Below are positions 52,207 through 63,789 of a stretch of 64,000 nt of DNA, in pieces. Made by a program: the position numbers and the translations under genes. The DNA comes from Symbiodinium natans (lineage: Eukaryota > Sar > Dinophyceae > Suessiales > Symbiodiniaceae): NCBI GenBank assembly GCA_905221605.1, contig CAJNDS010002084.1, positions 521,472 through 585,471 of the forward strand, read 5' to 3'. Every line of letters begins with the position of its first letter. Position 1 is the stretch's first letter. The notes below the pieces were generated by a model, which searched no databases, had not been told where the DNA came from, and saw only the letters and a list, made by a program, of their open reading frames with translations.

Positions 52207-55200
52207 CCGTTTTCCGTAGAATGCAGCAGGTCGTCCTCAAGACTCAAGACCACCACACGATTCCTACTTGAACCCCAAGATTGGCCAGCACCAACTCCCA
52301 GTCCCTTCGCCCTGGTAAGTACACCACACTCCTGCGAGGTGGAGCTGCCGAAGACGGGGAGCCCACAAGGGGCCGCCGAAAGTTAGAGTTCTTTAGCTCA
52401 GGATGTTTTTGTTGGAGGGGGGGGGGGGGGGTGGCCGGATTAGGGTTAGGGTTACCAGCTGTAAGTCATCATGTAGCACGAGTTTTCTCATGCCACGCAA
52501 ATGAGGTTCCAGTCCAGTAGCATCACACGAGCTTACCACTACATTCTCCGAAACGCGCTTTTGCGCGCTGTCGGTGGCAGTAGCAGCACGGCCGGGTCGC
52601 ATGGAGCTTCCGGGAGAGGATAGCCTCCATGCGGTTTCAGATGATTGGTTTCACACGCTAGCTCCGAGGATGAGATGGGGGTTGCTGATGCGGGACTGAA
52701 GTTAAGTTCCCATAATGTTGTTTTGGCAGTAGAGGTAGCTTAATTTAAGTTCCGCGACAGCAACCCAGATAACGGTGACCCGAGAGCACTCCGACACCCG
52801 CATATGTTCGCAAGAAACAACGTGAGAACGCTTCTGAACAATTGTGAGTCAGTCGGTTTCCAACTTCTCAAGTGAGGAAGTTACCGAAGTTGTCACACAT
52901 CTTCTTACACTATAATGAGACAGCGTGGGCGGGGGTTGTGTTCTAGCTCACGCGCCGTTTTTGCTGCGCTCCATGCCCGAAGCCATATATGAACCAGTAA
53001 CATACAGTTAAGAAGGTCCCCATGCTGTGGCTCATGGAGAGCGAAGAGGCGAAGGCACGAGCGATCCTGGGGATGATGTGGGCTCACCTCAGAGTCGCCT
53101 CTCACATGGCACGTCGGCAGTCATGAGGAGCAGACCCTAAACTAGAATTTTCGGATCCTTATGTTGCACTATAAGGTAGACTTCTTCATTAGTTCAGGAG
53201 CATATTGGCCCCTAAGCCTCAAGCCCATACTCTTGACATTCCTTACTCACGAAATTCTTGGGCTCTCTAAATATGGGGGTTTCCGAAGTTAGGGGTACCT
53301 TATTGGGGTTCCTTACATTCAGCGAATCCGATTATTTGGGGACTCAATTAGGGGCCTTAATTCGTAAACCCCATATCGCACGGGGAGCCTACTCGTAGTC
53401 TTGATCCGGCGCCATGCGCACCTTTCAGAGTCTGCCTGGCACCAAGCTCGAGGCATAGGGTTTGGGACCTATATGGCCTTATGGGGTTTACAGGGTTTAT
53501 GGGGCTTACAGGGCTTTCTCTCTTCTTTTTCTGGGCGTTTTGATAGGGTTTAGGATGGGTTTCTAGTGGTACCCAATTATGCCGGCTAGCACGACTGCTC
53601 CCGTTTTGAGGGGCGCACCTCTCCTGCCTTTGTAAGCCCGGCGGGAGGCAAGCCAGGCACCTTGTGTATTCTACCCAAAGAGCCCAATGTCCCTCATTTA
53701 AGGAACATTGCTTAATTTATATGGGATCCTTAATATGACGATTTATTCCCTAATTATTGGGCACCTTGTGTATTCGAAGCTCTTCGGGCAACCTTCGGGG
53801 CGTAATATCGGGGTCGCAATAAGTACTGCGTACCCCCATTTCCCCTACATAACTATGCTGGAACCCCCCCCAAAAAAATGAATTAGGGTCACAGTGCATG
53901 GTCGAAGGATCTTCAGAGCCATCTTGCGGAGTTCAGAGACCCCTATGGAGCTTCTTCCCTCCCCAAGCAGATCCCTATGTCCTAAACCCAAAACCTGCAT
54001 GGGCTCTTCCACCCTATAACCCCTTAAGCAGGCCCTTTGGGGTAAGAAGGCCTAGTAGCCCATGCTGGAACCCATGTAACCAGATCCTGTAAGGCGCCCT
54101 GAACCTCTCGACTCTCGACCCTAAACCCTAGACCCTAAACCCTAAACCCTAAACCCCCCCCCCCCCCAAAGAACCCTAACCTACAGGAGGCCAGAACTTA
54201 CACCCTAAACCCTAAAGCCTAAACCCTAACCCTAAACCGACAGCCTTAACCCTAAAACCCTAAACCCTGAACCCTAAACCCTAAACCCTTTCCCCCCCCC
54301 CCCCCCCCGCCCCAGGATTCTGGATGCTGGAACTTCTGCCTGTCGGTCCAGGGCCTCGCCTTCTAGGCGCTTTCACCCCTCCACCCAGCAAGGGGATCTT
54401 GAACATCACATTGGCTTAGGGTTTAGGGTTTAGGGTTTAGGGTTTAGGGTTTAGGGTTTAGGGTTTAGGGTCACTTTGTGTCCTTTACCCATCAGAAACA
54501 GCAACCGTCATGTGCTAACCAGGGTTCCAAGTGCAGTGCGATTCCAACGGTGGTTCCGACGAATCACCAAATTCGCAACCCTAGACCCCAAGCCCCAAGC
54601 CCCAGATCCTAATGAACCTATAAACCCTGAATCCTCAGCGAAACCCTTAACCCTTAAACCGTAAACCCTAAACCACTGAAAAGGCGGCTCTTCGCCAGCC
54701 GGCCAGCAATCCTGTGGGCGCCGGGCCAGACAGAGGCGCGCCGGCCTCTTGGGTTTAGGGTTTAGGGTTTAGGGCTTAGGGTTTAGGGTTTAGGGTTTAG
54801 GGTGGGTTTGCAGATGATAGGTCGGATATGGCTCTTCGGGTAGTTACATGGTCCCTTAGTACGGGCCCTTACAAGGGGACCCCTTATATCTTATATACCC
54901 TATACGACCCACGGGCCCATACTTCAGAACCCCTTAAAGAAGGAAAGGGACCAGTGGCCTTCTGCCATTTTTGTTGGGTGGTTCCAGGTTCCCTCATAAA
55001 GTAAACAACCCTAACAACGGTACCCTTGCAATATGGCTACTGGGCTATCAAGGGCCCTAAACCCTAAGCCCTAAACCCTAAACCGTGCCTCCCAAGACCC
55101 TACGGCCTCACCTATTGAGTGCGAGCCGAAGCTTCAAAGTGCTGGGGACCCCAAAACTAACCGCATTAGTGGCCATGTGCATGTTGTTTGAGCCAGTCTC

Positions 55201-56364
55201 ATGGGTCCTTTTGGGGGGAGAGGGGGTTTAGGGTCTGGGTTTAGGGTTTAGGGTTTAGGGTTTAGGGTTTAGGGTTTAGGGTCCAGGGAAATCCCTGAAC
55301 CTGGACATCTGGACTAGCCCTTGCACAGACTTATTTTGCGTCACATTGGATCCTCCCATGTCTGAGTACCGCGCTGGTGTGAGTTGCGCGTAGCCGATGC
55401 GTAGCTTTTATAGCCACTCTCTGACTACGAGTGGAGGTTTGAAATTTGCTTCATGCCTTAGAGGTTCTTTCCTGGAGCTGTGTTGCAATCCCTGGGCTAA
55501 CTCACGGACAAAAGTCACTTAGCAGCGAATCTCCACATCGCTATGGTTGACATAGAACACCCCCCAATCCCGAATCCCCAAATCCTACCGCCGCACAGAT
55601 AGACGACAGCCGCTACGAGCGGCTTGGTGAGAAGATTAGCTGGGGCCTTAGCCAGTCTGACTTGAACCATTGAACGACCTGGGGCTGAGGGTGTGTTGAG
55701 CATCACCCTAAACCCTAAACCCTAAACCCTAAACCCTAAACCCTAAACTCCAAACCCTAAGCCCTAAACCCTCTGCTCTTCGTAGGTGTCGTTGGAAGGT
55801 GATGTGACATAGGTCCAGGTGCCGGAACATTCTGAATTGCCCCTAAACTCCAAATGGCCCTACAAAACCGACTCTAAACCCTAAAGATTCTGTGTATTCG
55901 TCTCTCTCTCTCTCTATATATATATATGTTTATTTACTTATTTACTTGTTTATTCATATGTATATTTTTGTTTACCTATACATAGGTATATCTATATATG
56001 TATCTGTATTGCACAAGGTATGTAATTGTCTCGTTTGGGGTGCATCAGCGTGTCCTGACGTGCAGGGGGCATGTGCCGCGATGATGACGGCCCAGGTTTC
56101 TGCGCAGCAGCCCGAGATTGATGTTTAGTGTTTAGGGGTCAGTGTTTAGGGTTCAGGGTTTAGGATTTAGGGTTGCGCCAGGAAGCTGCAGCCACATTGT
56201 GCATGAATCCTCCTGTGGAATGACGGAGCCAGGAAAAGGCCATGTTCGGAGAGTTGGCAGGTTCCAGAGTGTGTGAGTTAGACCTGTGCGCCAACGTTTC
56301 TATGGAATGGCCTGTTTTTTGAGGTCGTGGGCGCGCGAGGTGTGTGCCCTAATGTGAGCATTCT
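52207..56364. other. Repeat-rich stretch with remnants, no firm gene
   Basis: Includes a G run (52417-52432), an IE-J element (53270-53365), decayed IE-B (53676-53760), IE-C (53806-53890) and IE-G (54000-54075) copies, poly-C runs (54156, 54293), telomere tracts (54417-54473, 54751-54804, 55238-55282, 55709-55747), an IE-I (54845-54965) and an IE-E (54968-55060) element, and a CT/TA microsatellite (55900-56010). A possible exon at 56066-56128 reads GACAAMMTAQVSAQQPEIDV. Confidence 0.45.
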
Positions 56365-56850
56365 TTGTGGCTGCTGTCGGCACAACATGCAAAACCTCGG
56401 GGTTCAATTACAGTTCGGAGGAACTTCGAAGGGTACCAAGGTTCTGGGGTTAAGGAATGTACTTACCAGTGCTGGCACATGCAGCAGCTTTGTGACACAA
56501 CGATCCTTTCCTTGACAAGTGCTGGAGTGACGAGCCCCCATGTCGATGAGCAGTGCCCTACCTTCCGAGAGAGTGTGCAGTTCTCCGAATTAAGAGAGGA
56601 ACCTTGGGACGTTCCCCGTTATACTAACAGCCCTCAATGGGGTTATGGTACTATAATCCCTATGAAGGACTGTTCGTATAAGGGGGAACGTCCCAAGAGG
56701 AACCCCGCAAGTGCCGTTCGGGGTTTAAACGTGGAGAGAAACACCTGATGCTCGGCAATATTCCACAATTATTGGCCAGTCAAACCCCAAACCCTAAACC
56801 CTAAACCTTAAACCGAACTGGTATTTGGGTAGCTTATGATGATATAAATA
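56365..56850 (+). CDS. Cysteine-containing protein fragment split by an IE-A intron
   Basis: The open frame up to 56598 ends PTFRESVQFSELRE. Removing the IE-A element by GA...AG splicing (intron 56599-56699) continues it as EPRKCRSGFKRGEKHLMLGN. The 8-bp duplication GAGGAACC carries both splice borders. Upstream start and downstream end are not resolved, and the end given is approximate. No family recognised. Confidence 0.4.
56604..56696. mobile_element. IE-A element with perfect 8-bp target duplication
   Basis: TTGGGACGTTCCCC and GGGGAACGTCCCAA termini; GAGGAACC flanks both sides (56596-56603 and 56697-56704). Confidence 0.9.
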
Positions 56851-57124
56851 TCGACACGGAAGATCAGGGGATGGTCTTGTGATGAATATGATTGATGAAG
56901 AGGCTCCTGTATTGCCTCCTGGCTTTAGAAATGCAGCGGTGAGTCTTTGCAGATGCGAGCTAGGATTCTACGGATTGTTTGAGCCCCGGGTTGGAATTTT
57001 GCTTCAAGAACTACTCAGAGCCGGCTACAACCTCGTAAGCCCCTAAACCCTAAACCCTAATTCCTAAACCCTAAACCCTAAACACTAAACCCTAAACCCT
57101 AAACCCTAAACCCTAAACCCTCAG

Positions 57125-57225
57125 GGGAGGTCGCCACTGCGAACACCTTGCGCGGCCTGGCGTCGGCCGGCCCCCTGCACCCCATAGCCTGTGATGTCGA
57201 AGCCCTTCAGTCACCTCTCTTGGGA
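57125..57225 (+). CDS. Putative exon
   Basis: After a CCCTAAA tract ending CCCTCAG the frame reads EVATANTLRGLASAGPLHPI then ACDVEALQSPLLG. Good coding composition, function unknown. Confidence 0.4.
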
Positions 57226-57504
57226 AGGTTTTCTGGGTGTCATATAAACCCTAAACCCTAGACCTTGCACCTGAACACTTGCTGCTACTGTCAGGAAGAG
57301 TTTCAACACATTGTCAGTATCGTCCTGTTGCGACTGCTTCTCTGTTCTGTTGCTGTGACGAGCCGTGACGAGTTTGTTTCTCCTGGTCGCGATCATTCGT
57401 GTCGGCGGTGAGAATCATATCATGTCGGGGTATCCTGATGCAGCAATCTGGTTCCAGCTTTCTGAAGGGCTCTGACCTTGGCATTTAATCGTGACTTGTC
57501 AGCC

Positions 57505-58009
57505 ATGGCAGATGTAAGCTCCCTCATGATGGAAGAGGCACAGGCCAGCGAGAGCGACCTTGCAACATCGCCGGCGCAAGGTTTCTCCTCTCGCTGGAAG
57601 ATCCATGGTTCTCCTGGCCGTGGCTACCATGGCTTTGGCAACGCTTGCCTTGGTGGGCCATTCCGGGCTGCGTGGCGGGGGAGAGGCCACCGTGGGATCG
57701 GCAGTCGAGCTGGCCAGCTTCTCGGAGGAGGTGAAACTGGACAATGAGGTGGTCTTCGGTGGCTCGGCAGGAGACAAGGACCTCAACGGGTGCATGGACC
57801 TTCCTCCTGGCAAGCGCTCCATCTCTGTGAAAGGCACGAACACCAAGGTCACGCTCTACATGCTGAGACGCTGCAAGGACTACACGGGTCACTCGCACCA
57901 GGTCGGATCTTGCGATGCAAGCAGGCACCCGGATCACGTAGAGCAGGTCAACTTTGGTGATCACGGATGGCTCCAGAATGCCCAGTCTTACCAAATTGAA
58001 CAGTGCTGA
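57505..58009 (+). CDS. Small secreted or single-span membrane protein; possible 1-nt frameshift near the start
   Basis: ATG 57605 opens a 134-residue frame beginning with a hydrophobic signal/anchor (MVLLAVATMALATLALVGHS), then SVKGTNTKVTLYMLRRCKDY and a histidine/cysteine-bearing C terminus ending QIEQC (TGA 58007-58009). Just upstream another frame reads MADVSSLMMEEAQASESDLA...SSRWK from ATG 57505. Skipping one base at about 57600 would fuse it to the hydrophobic segment, so the true protein may be longer with a cytosolic N terminus. No family is recognised. A decayed IE-B half-element follows at about 58075-58160. Confidence 0.55.
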
Positions 58010-58160
58010 GCAGTCTTTCTGCCGGCCATCATGTAACAGGAGCATCGCTTGAACGCTCTCAGATCCTAAAGGGACCAATACTCTTGATTACTGTAAGGAA
58101 TGTACCTTAAATCATCATATGCCTATACAATTTAAGGTAGGGGTATTGGGCTCTTTGGGT

Positions 58161-58876
58161 TGTTCCCTTGTGGCAATCGCACTGTCCGCCTGAGCCTGCG
58201 AGAGAGAACAGGAGCGCAGCTATGCGCAAGTGAGCAGGTGCCAACACTTATGATGGAAGATATGAGCAAGTCACTCTTCGCCCAAATACTAGGACCCAGA
58301 GCAGGCCCGGATTCCCTTTTTTGAGCCACAAAGTCTTAAATTACTCTGGGTCTAGAAGAGATACTTCTCTCAGTTTTCGTTTCAGAGTGCTATAGACCCC
58401 TTCTCGCCCAGCTGAGCTCCACCTCATCTGCCGGCCAGCACACCTAACCCCAGCGATACCCCGCAGCGCTCCACTCGCTTTACTCTTACACCCTAACGCT
58501 AAAACCCTGAAACCCTAACACCCTAAATCCTAAACACTAAAGCCCTAAGACCCTGAACCCTAAACCTCTAAACCCTCAACCTCTAAAACCCCGCGTTAAA
58601 CTTCAGAACCCTAAGCCCAAAAAGCCCAAGCCTTAAACCTTCATGCCTTAGAACCCCAACCCCCTAATTAAACCCTAAATCGCTTGAGCCTAAACATCCC
58701 TAAACCTCTAAACCCTAAGACCCCCCTTATAGACCCTAAATTCCCCTGAAGCCCTAAAATCCCCTAGCCCTAACCCTAAACCCTTGACCCTTTAAACCCT
58801 AGACCCTACACCCTAAACCCTAAACCCTAAACCCCAAACCCTAGACCCTTTAAACCCTAAACCCTAAACCCTAAAG
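58161..58876. other. Spacer with decayed CCCTAAA-like sequence
   Basis: From 58480 to 58876 nearly all sequence is degenerate CCCTAAA-type repeat with many point changes, becoming cleaner toward the exon at 58877. No gene seen. Confidence 0.6.
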
Positions 58877-60054
58877 TCCATGGAGGCATCTGAAGTGGCC
58901 AAGAGTCCCATCGAGTTCATGGTGCGCTGGCACGAGGCTCCTCAGAAGTGGGGGGGAGCTCTGGAGGGCAGGATGGAGGGTTCAGGGTTTAGGGTTTAGG
59001 GTTTAGGGTTTAGGGTTCAGGGTTGAGGGTTTGGGGTTTGGGGTTTAGGGTTTAGGGTTTAGGGTTTAGAGTTTAGGGTTTAGGGTTTAGGGTTTAGGGT
59101 TCAGGGTTTAGGGTTTAGGGTTTAGGTTTTAGGGTTCAGGGTTCAGGGTTGAGGGTTGAGGGTTGAGGGTTTAGGGTTTTGTGTCCTACCCCCTTGTAGA
59201 GCCCTTGGCAGACATGTGTGTGATGCATCGTGACCCCGGCTTCCAGCCTTGAAGCCTTCAAGTTCCCTAAACCATAAACCCTAAACCCTAAACCCTAAAC
59301 CCTAAACCCTAAGCCCGAATTGCAGCAAAGCTGAAGTCTCAACTAGGTAGGGATCTTGGACAGCTTGAGGGACCCTAAGCCCTAAACCCCAAACCCTAAA
59401 CCCCAAACCCTAAACCCTAAACCCTAAGCCCTAATCTCGGGCGGGTTTGTTGCTGGCAGCTCGGGGGCCAGCCGTGAAGGAGCCGGAAGGGCGGGCCCTC
59501 CGCTTCCGCTGCCAGATCCACGAGACCTGGTCTCTGTGGAAGCAAAGGCCGGGATTCTTGGGGCAGATCCCCAAAAAAAAGGGGGGGCCCACTACCTTAT
59601 AATGCCCCCCATGAACTCAGACAAATCTTTAATCTTACAGGGGCCCAAAACGAAGGTTCAGGGCGTGAACCCTAGACTATACTAGGACCCAGAGTCCAGG
59701 GTTGAAAGTTTAGGGTGTAGAGTTAGAAGGTTTGGGGGGGCCCTAAACCCTAGAATCCCCAACAGCCCTAAAAGCCTCTAATCCCTAAACCGAAACAGCC
59801 CAAATCACAATTGCAAGCCCTCTAAACTTGAAAGCTTAAAACCCTCAAGCCAACCTTACAGTCCCTAACCCTAAGACCATAAATCCTAAGCTACTTTACT
59901 AAACCCTAACTCCTAAACCCTAAACCCTAAACCCTAAACCCTAAACCCCAGGTGGTTTCATGAGATGGACACTCGAGTCCGCAAACCCTTGGCCGTGACG
60001 CCCACCACGGACGTCGAGAAGCGGGGAGGCCCAGGACCGCTTTTCCGGGGTTAG
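58877..60054 (+). CDS. Three-exon gene of unknown function
   Basis: Exon 1 (58877-58977) reads SMEASEVAKSPIEFMVRWHE then APQKWGGALEGRM. Exon 2 (59460-59568) reads RGPAVKEPEGRALRFRCQIH then ETWSLWKQRPGFLGQIP. Exon 3 (59952-60054) reads WFHEMDTRVRKPLAVTPTTD then VEKRGGPGPLFRG and TAG. Acceptors are TAAAG, GGCAG and CCCCAG. Introns consist of telomere-type repeats and an element-like block (59575-59700). Aromatic and charged content suggests a globular domain, but no family is recognised. The ATG in exon 1 may be internal. Confidence 0.5.
58981..59178 (+). repeat. TTTAGGG tract with TTCAGGG/TTGAGGG variants
   Basis: About 27 heptamers between exons 1 and 2 of the gene at 58877-60054. Confidence 0.95.
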
Positions 60055-60059
60055 CTGGG

Positions 60060-60161
60060 GTTTAGGGTTTAGGGTTTAGGGTTTAGGGTTTAGGGTTTAG
60101 GATTTAGGGTTTAGGGTTTAGGGTTTAGGGTTTAGGGTTTAGGGTTTAGGGTTTAGGGTTT
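60060..60161 (+). repeat. (TTTAGGG)n tract
   Basis: About fourteen nearly perfect heptamers directly after the last exon of the preceding gene. Confidence 0.95.
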
Positions 60162-62330
60162 GCTCTGGCGCAGAAGCTGTGAAGGTTAGGATGCAAACTC
60201 GGCTCGAAACAATCGGGAAATGCGACGAGCAGCCATGGCAGCACATTCATTCATTCACACCCCACACCGAGGCGGCAAAACCACCCAAACAACCTATTCC
60301 GTTTACGGCATCCTACACCGACGGTCATATTCAGGGGCCCAGAACTCTCTAAATGGTTCAAGGGATGTGGGGAGGGGGGGAACATTGATGTTTTCATAAT
60401 TTACTTATGTTCGAGGTGCATCCTCTTTCAAAAATCTAAAGAGTATAACGGTATAACATCTTCGGCGCAACCGCACGGGCCCGCCTGTTCCGAAAGACCG
60501 AGCCAGTTCCCGCAGTCTACACTCAGCATCTTCACGTCTGGCAACTGACATTCAGGAGTTACTCTGACACCATGAGCATCTGAGGTAGTTTTGCTTTTCT
60601 GCGAGTTTTGGTGAATGTGCATAGGGCTCCTTTTGGTTTTAGGGGCAGAGGGTGCTTAGCGTTCAGGCATACTGTACCCATCAGGCTCCCCAGCATGCCT
60701 CTGCGTAGTTTCATGGTCCCTTCATATGGTCCCTTACCTTCTTAAAGGGTTCTGATGTATGAGCCCTTGGGGGTTGTATGGGGTCTATTAGGGGTATATA
60801 AGGGGTCCCCTGTTAAGGGCTACCGTAAACCCTAAACCCTAAACCCTAAACCCTATAGAAACCCTAAAAAACAGACACAGGGGGACGTTCCAAATTTGTC
60901 ATGCCGAGGTTAGCCTCCGCGATGGCCGTGTCCCACCGTAAGGCCCCCGTTGGGATGCCGACGCCTGTAGAGTTCCGAGCCCTAGCTTGCTCTAAAATGG
61001 TCTTAGGGGGTTTAGGGTTTAGGGTTTAGGGTTTAGGGTTTAGGATCATGATGTGGTTTAGTGGGCTGATGCAGAGTAGAGGGCAATTGGGGGGGGAGCA
61101 GATTTGGCCAAGAAAGTCCACGGTCCAAGCGCATGGGCAGTGCTCCACATGATCGTCCCTTTGGGGGGTTCCTTAACACGCAACCTGAGCATTATAATAG
61201 GGGCGTCTGCCATATCAAGTCCACAACCCTGAACCCTTAGCTGTGGTGATGCGCAGTTTGGCGGTGTGGCATTGAAGCTGAACCCCAAGAATGACACTGC
61301 CGTGCGCTTGGCAGGGCTTGTCAGAAAGCAAACGCCACGTGAGAGCAGACAGTTCAGAGGGCTTTGGGTTTAGGGTTTAGGGTTTAGGGTTTAGGGTTTA
61401 GGGTTTAGGGAACCCTAAACCCCAAACCCAAAAAACCCAAAAACCCGAAACTCTCGAAGTTCGCGCTCCAGAATGTCCCCGAGAGACAGAGGGCTCCCCA
61501 AACCCGGGCAGGCCCTTTGGAGATTTTGTTTGTCCCTTATTGGATTTTAGAGGGCAGTCGTTTTTGAAACGGTGACAACGGACCAACCTAGAAACTCATA
61601 AAAACCTTGCATCAGGTTCTGAGGTGCATTGTAGAATTTTGCAGTTTAGGGTTTAGCGTTAAGGTTTTAGGGTTTAGGGTTTAGGGTTTGAGGGTTTGTC
61701 GCCCCACTCCCATGCGGAGTATGAGGTCCTTTCCATTGCGGCCAAAGCATTGGCGACAACGCCGCGGAAAGCGCACAGAGAGGAGCCCGCCCCCCTCGAG
61801 CATGATACGGAAAGGGGCCCATTTGCCTGAACCCTGAACCCAATAATATTCAGTCATGTTGGACGCTTTTGTATCCAGGGGTCCCCCCCCCCCACCCCCC
61901 CCCACTCCCCACCCCGCAAAAAAGAAAAAAATAGGGGTTTCGGGGATCCTCTATAGGCTGGGACGGGGGCTGGGGGTAGGCCCGGGTAGGCGGCTAGGGG
62001 TCGAGGGTTGAGGGGAAGAAGCTTGAGGGTCCAAGCTAGGCTTTGTAGCTCCCTGGCCAGGGGGGCTGGGGATTACAGGCCGGGCACTTCGCATAATTGA
62101 GGACCACCCTCATCAATGGGGGGCGTCCCCTATAAGCTTTCGGGAGAAAAACGCTTAATAGCGGCCTGCAACTAAACCGAGTCCAACATTTTATATACAT
62201 ATATATGTATATATGTATATATGCTAAGCTACAAGCATGAACCCACCCCAAACCCTAACCCCGAACCCCAAACCTTCAACCAAAAAACTTTACCCCTAAC
62301 CCCCCCCCCCCCAAAAAAAAAAAAAAAACA
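60162..62330. other. Spacer, no supported gene
   Basis: Contains an IE-I element (about 60705-60826), TTTAGGG tracts (61008-61046, 61370-61410, 61655-61690), a C-rich run (61884-61910) and a TA microsatellite (62190-62222). Short minus-strand frames (60428-60622, 61058-61297) have no supporting features. Confidence 0.45.
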
Positions 62331-62335
62331 AAACC

Positions 62336-62836
62336 CTAAAACCCCAAAACCCTAAAACCCTAAAACCCTAACACCCTAACACCCTAACACCCTAAAACCC
62401 TAAAACCCGAAATCCCTAAAACCCTAAAACCCTACAAACCCTAAATCCCTAAAACCCCAACACCCTAATACCTGAACACCCTAACACCCTAACACCCTAA
62501 CACCCTAATACCCTAACACCCTAACACCCTAACACCGTAAAACCCTAACACCCTAAACCCCGCAAACCCTAAAACCCTAAAACCCTAACACCCTAACACC
62601 CTGACACCCTGACACCCTAACACCCTAACACCCTAACACCCTAACACCCTAACACCCTAACACCCTAATACCCTAACACCCTAACACCCTAACACCCTAA
62701 CACCGTAAAACCCTAACACCCTAAACCCGCAAACCCTAAAACCCTAAAACCCTAAAACCCTAACACCCTAAACCCTAACACCCTAACACCCTAAACCCTA
62801 ACACCCTAACACCCTAAAACCCTAAAACCCTAAACC
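62336..62836 (-). repeat. (CCCTAACA)/(CCCTAAAA) octamer array
   Basis: About 60 units, mostly eight bases long with A or C in the last variable position, including a larger-order duplication (the segment with GTAAAACCC and CCCGCAAACCC recurs about 178 bp apart). It is a telomere-like array with an extra base per unit. Confidence 0.9.
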
Positions 62837-62949
62837 CCCAAGTCCTCAAGCCGACCTCAGCCTTCTGCTCAGGAGATCGGAGCAGGCCTGGTCTGCGCCC
62901 TGCGCTGGCCCAGCATGGACCACAAGGAGGCTGGGGGTTTGGGTGCTTT

Positions 62950-63260
62950 TGTTTTTTTTTTTTGGTTTGGTTTTTTTTTTGGGGGGTTTTGGGGGGTTTG
63001 GGGGGGGGGGTTGGGGGGGGGGTTTGGGGGGGATTTGGGGGGGGTTTTGGAGGGTTTGGGTTTTTTCCCGGTGTTTTGGGTTTTTTTTTGGGTTTTTTTT
63101 TGGGTTTTTTGGGGCTTTTTGGAGTTTTGGGGTTTTGGGGGGTTTGGGGGGTTTTGGGGGGTTTTGGGGGTTTTGGGGGTTTTGGGGGTTTTGAGGGTTT
63201 TTTTGGGGGTTTGGGGGGGGGGGGTTTCGGGGGTTTTTGGGGGTTTGGAGTACCTTGAAA
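62950..63260. repeat. G/T low-complexity tract
   Basis: About 310 bases consisting of G runs and T runs (GGGGTTTT-like). Open frames of 138-189 codons on both strands, rich in G/F/W or P/K/N, are produced by this composition. Confidence 0.9.
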
Positions 63261-63606
63261 TTTGGGGTTTGCGGTTTGGGGTTTGGTCTTGGCGGTTGGG
63301 GGCGCAGGCATCAGGAACAGAGACCATATGACCCAACCCCCAAATCCTAACAGACCCAAGCTCTCTAGCCCACAGGCCCTGAACTACAGAACCTCGCAAA
63401 ACCCAAAACCTTACACCCTCAACTCCAAAGCCACCCATAGCCCCCTAAACCCTAAACCCTAAACCCTAAACCCCAAACCCTAAACCCTAAACTGCTAGAG
63501 TCTGGAGCCTCCCTGACAGGCGGCGAAGTTCGTGTACGGGCACGCCCCTGCCTGAGGGCCGCTTGCTGCAAGTCCTGAAGTTGCCTGTTTCAAGCTGCGC
63601 AGGAAG

Positions 63607-63789
63607 ATGGCACACAAGGACAAGGCTTCACATACTGCTAGTTGCCGGCAGTGTTGCAAGCTTCTGCAGGTCTACTGGCGTAGCCCGCCAGACGACGATT
63701 GGGAGGCTGAGTGGGATTCTCCAGGGCTCGAAAAACTAAGTTCCGAGCGTCCTTCAGCTCGTTCCCGCGACGCATGGGGGCTGACCTAA
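63607..63789 (+). CDS. Hypothetical 60-residue protein or terminal exon
   Basis: ATG 63607 opens a frame reading MAHKDKASHTASCRQCCKLL, continuing acidic (PPDDDWEAEWDS) and stopping at TAA. It has a CRQCC cluster and good coding composition but no recognised family. Upstream GC-rich sequence (63495-63606) may be part of the same transcript. Confidence 0.35.
   Translation: MAHKDKASHTASCRQCCKLLQVYWRSPPDDDWEAEWDSPGLEKLSSERPSARSRDAWGLT

Noticed and set aside
62814-63438. Open frames of 138-189 codons on both strands, rich in P/K/N or G/F/W
   Set aside because: They arise from the G/T homopolymer-like tract; several overlapping frames are open at once.
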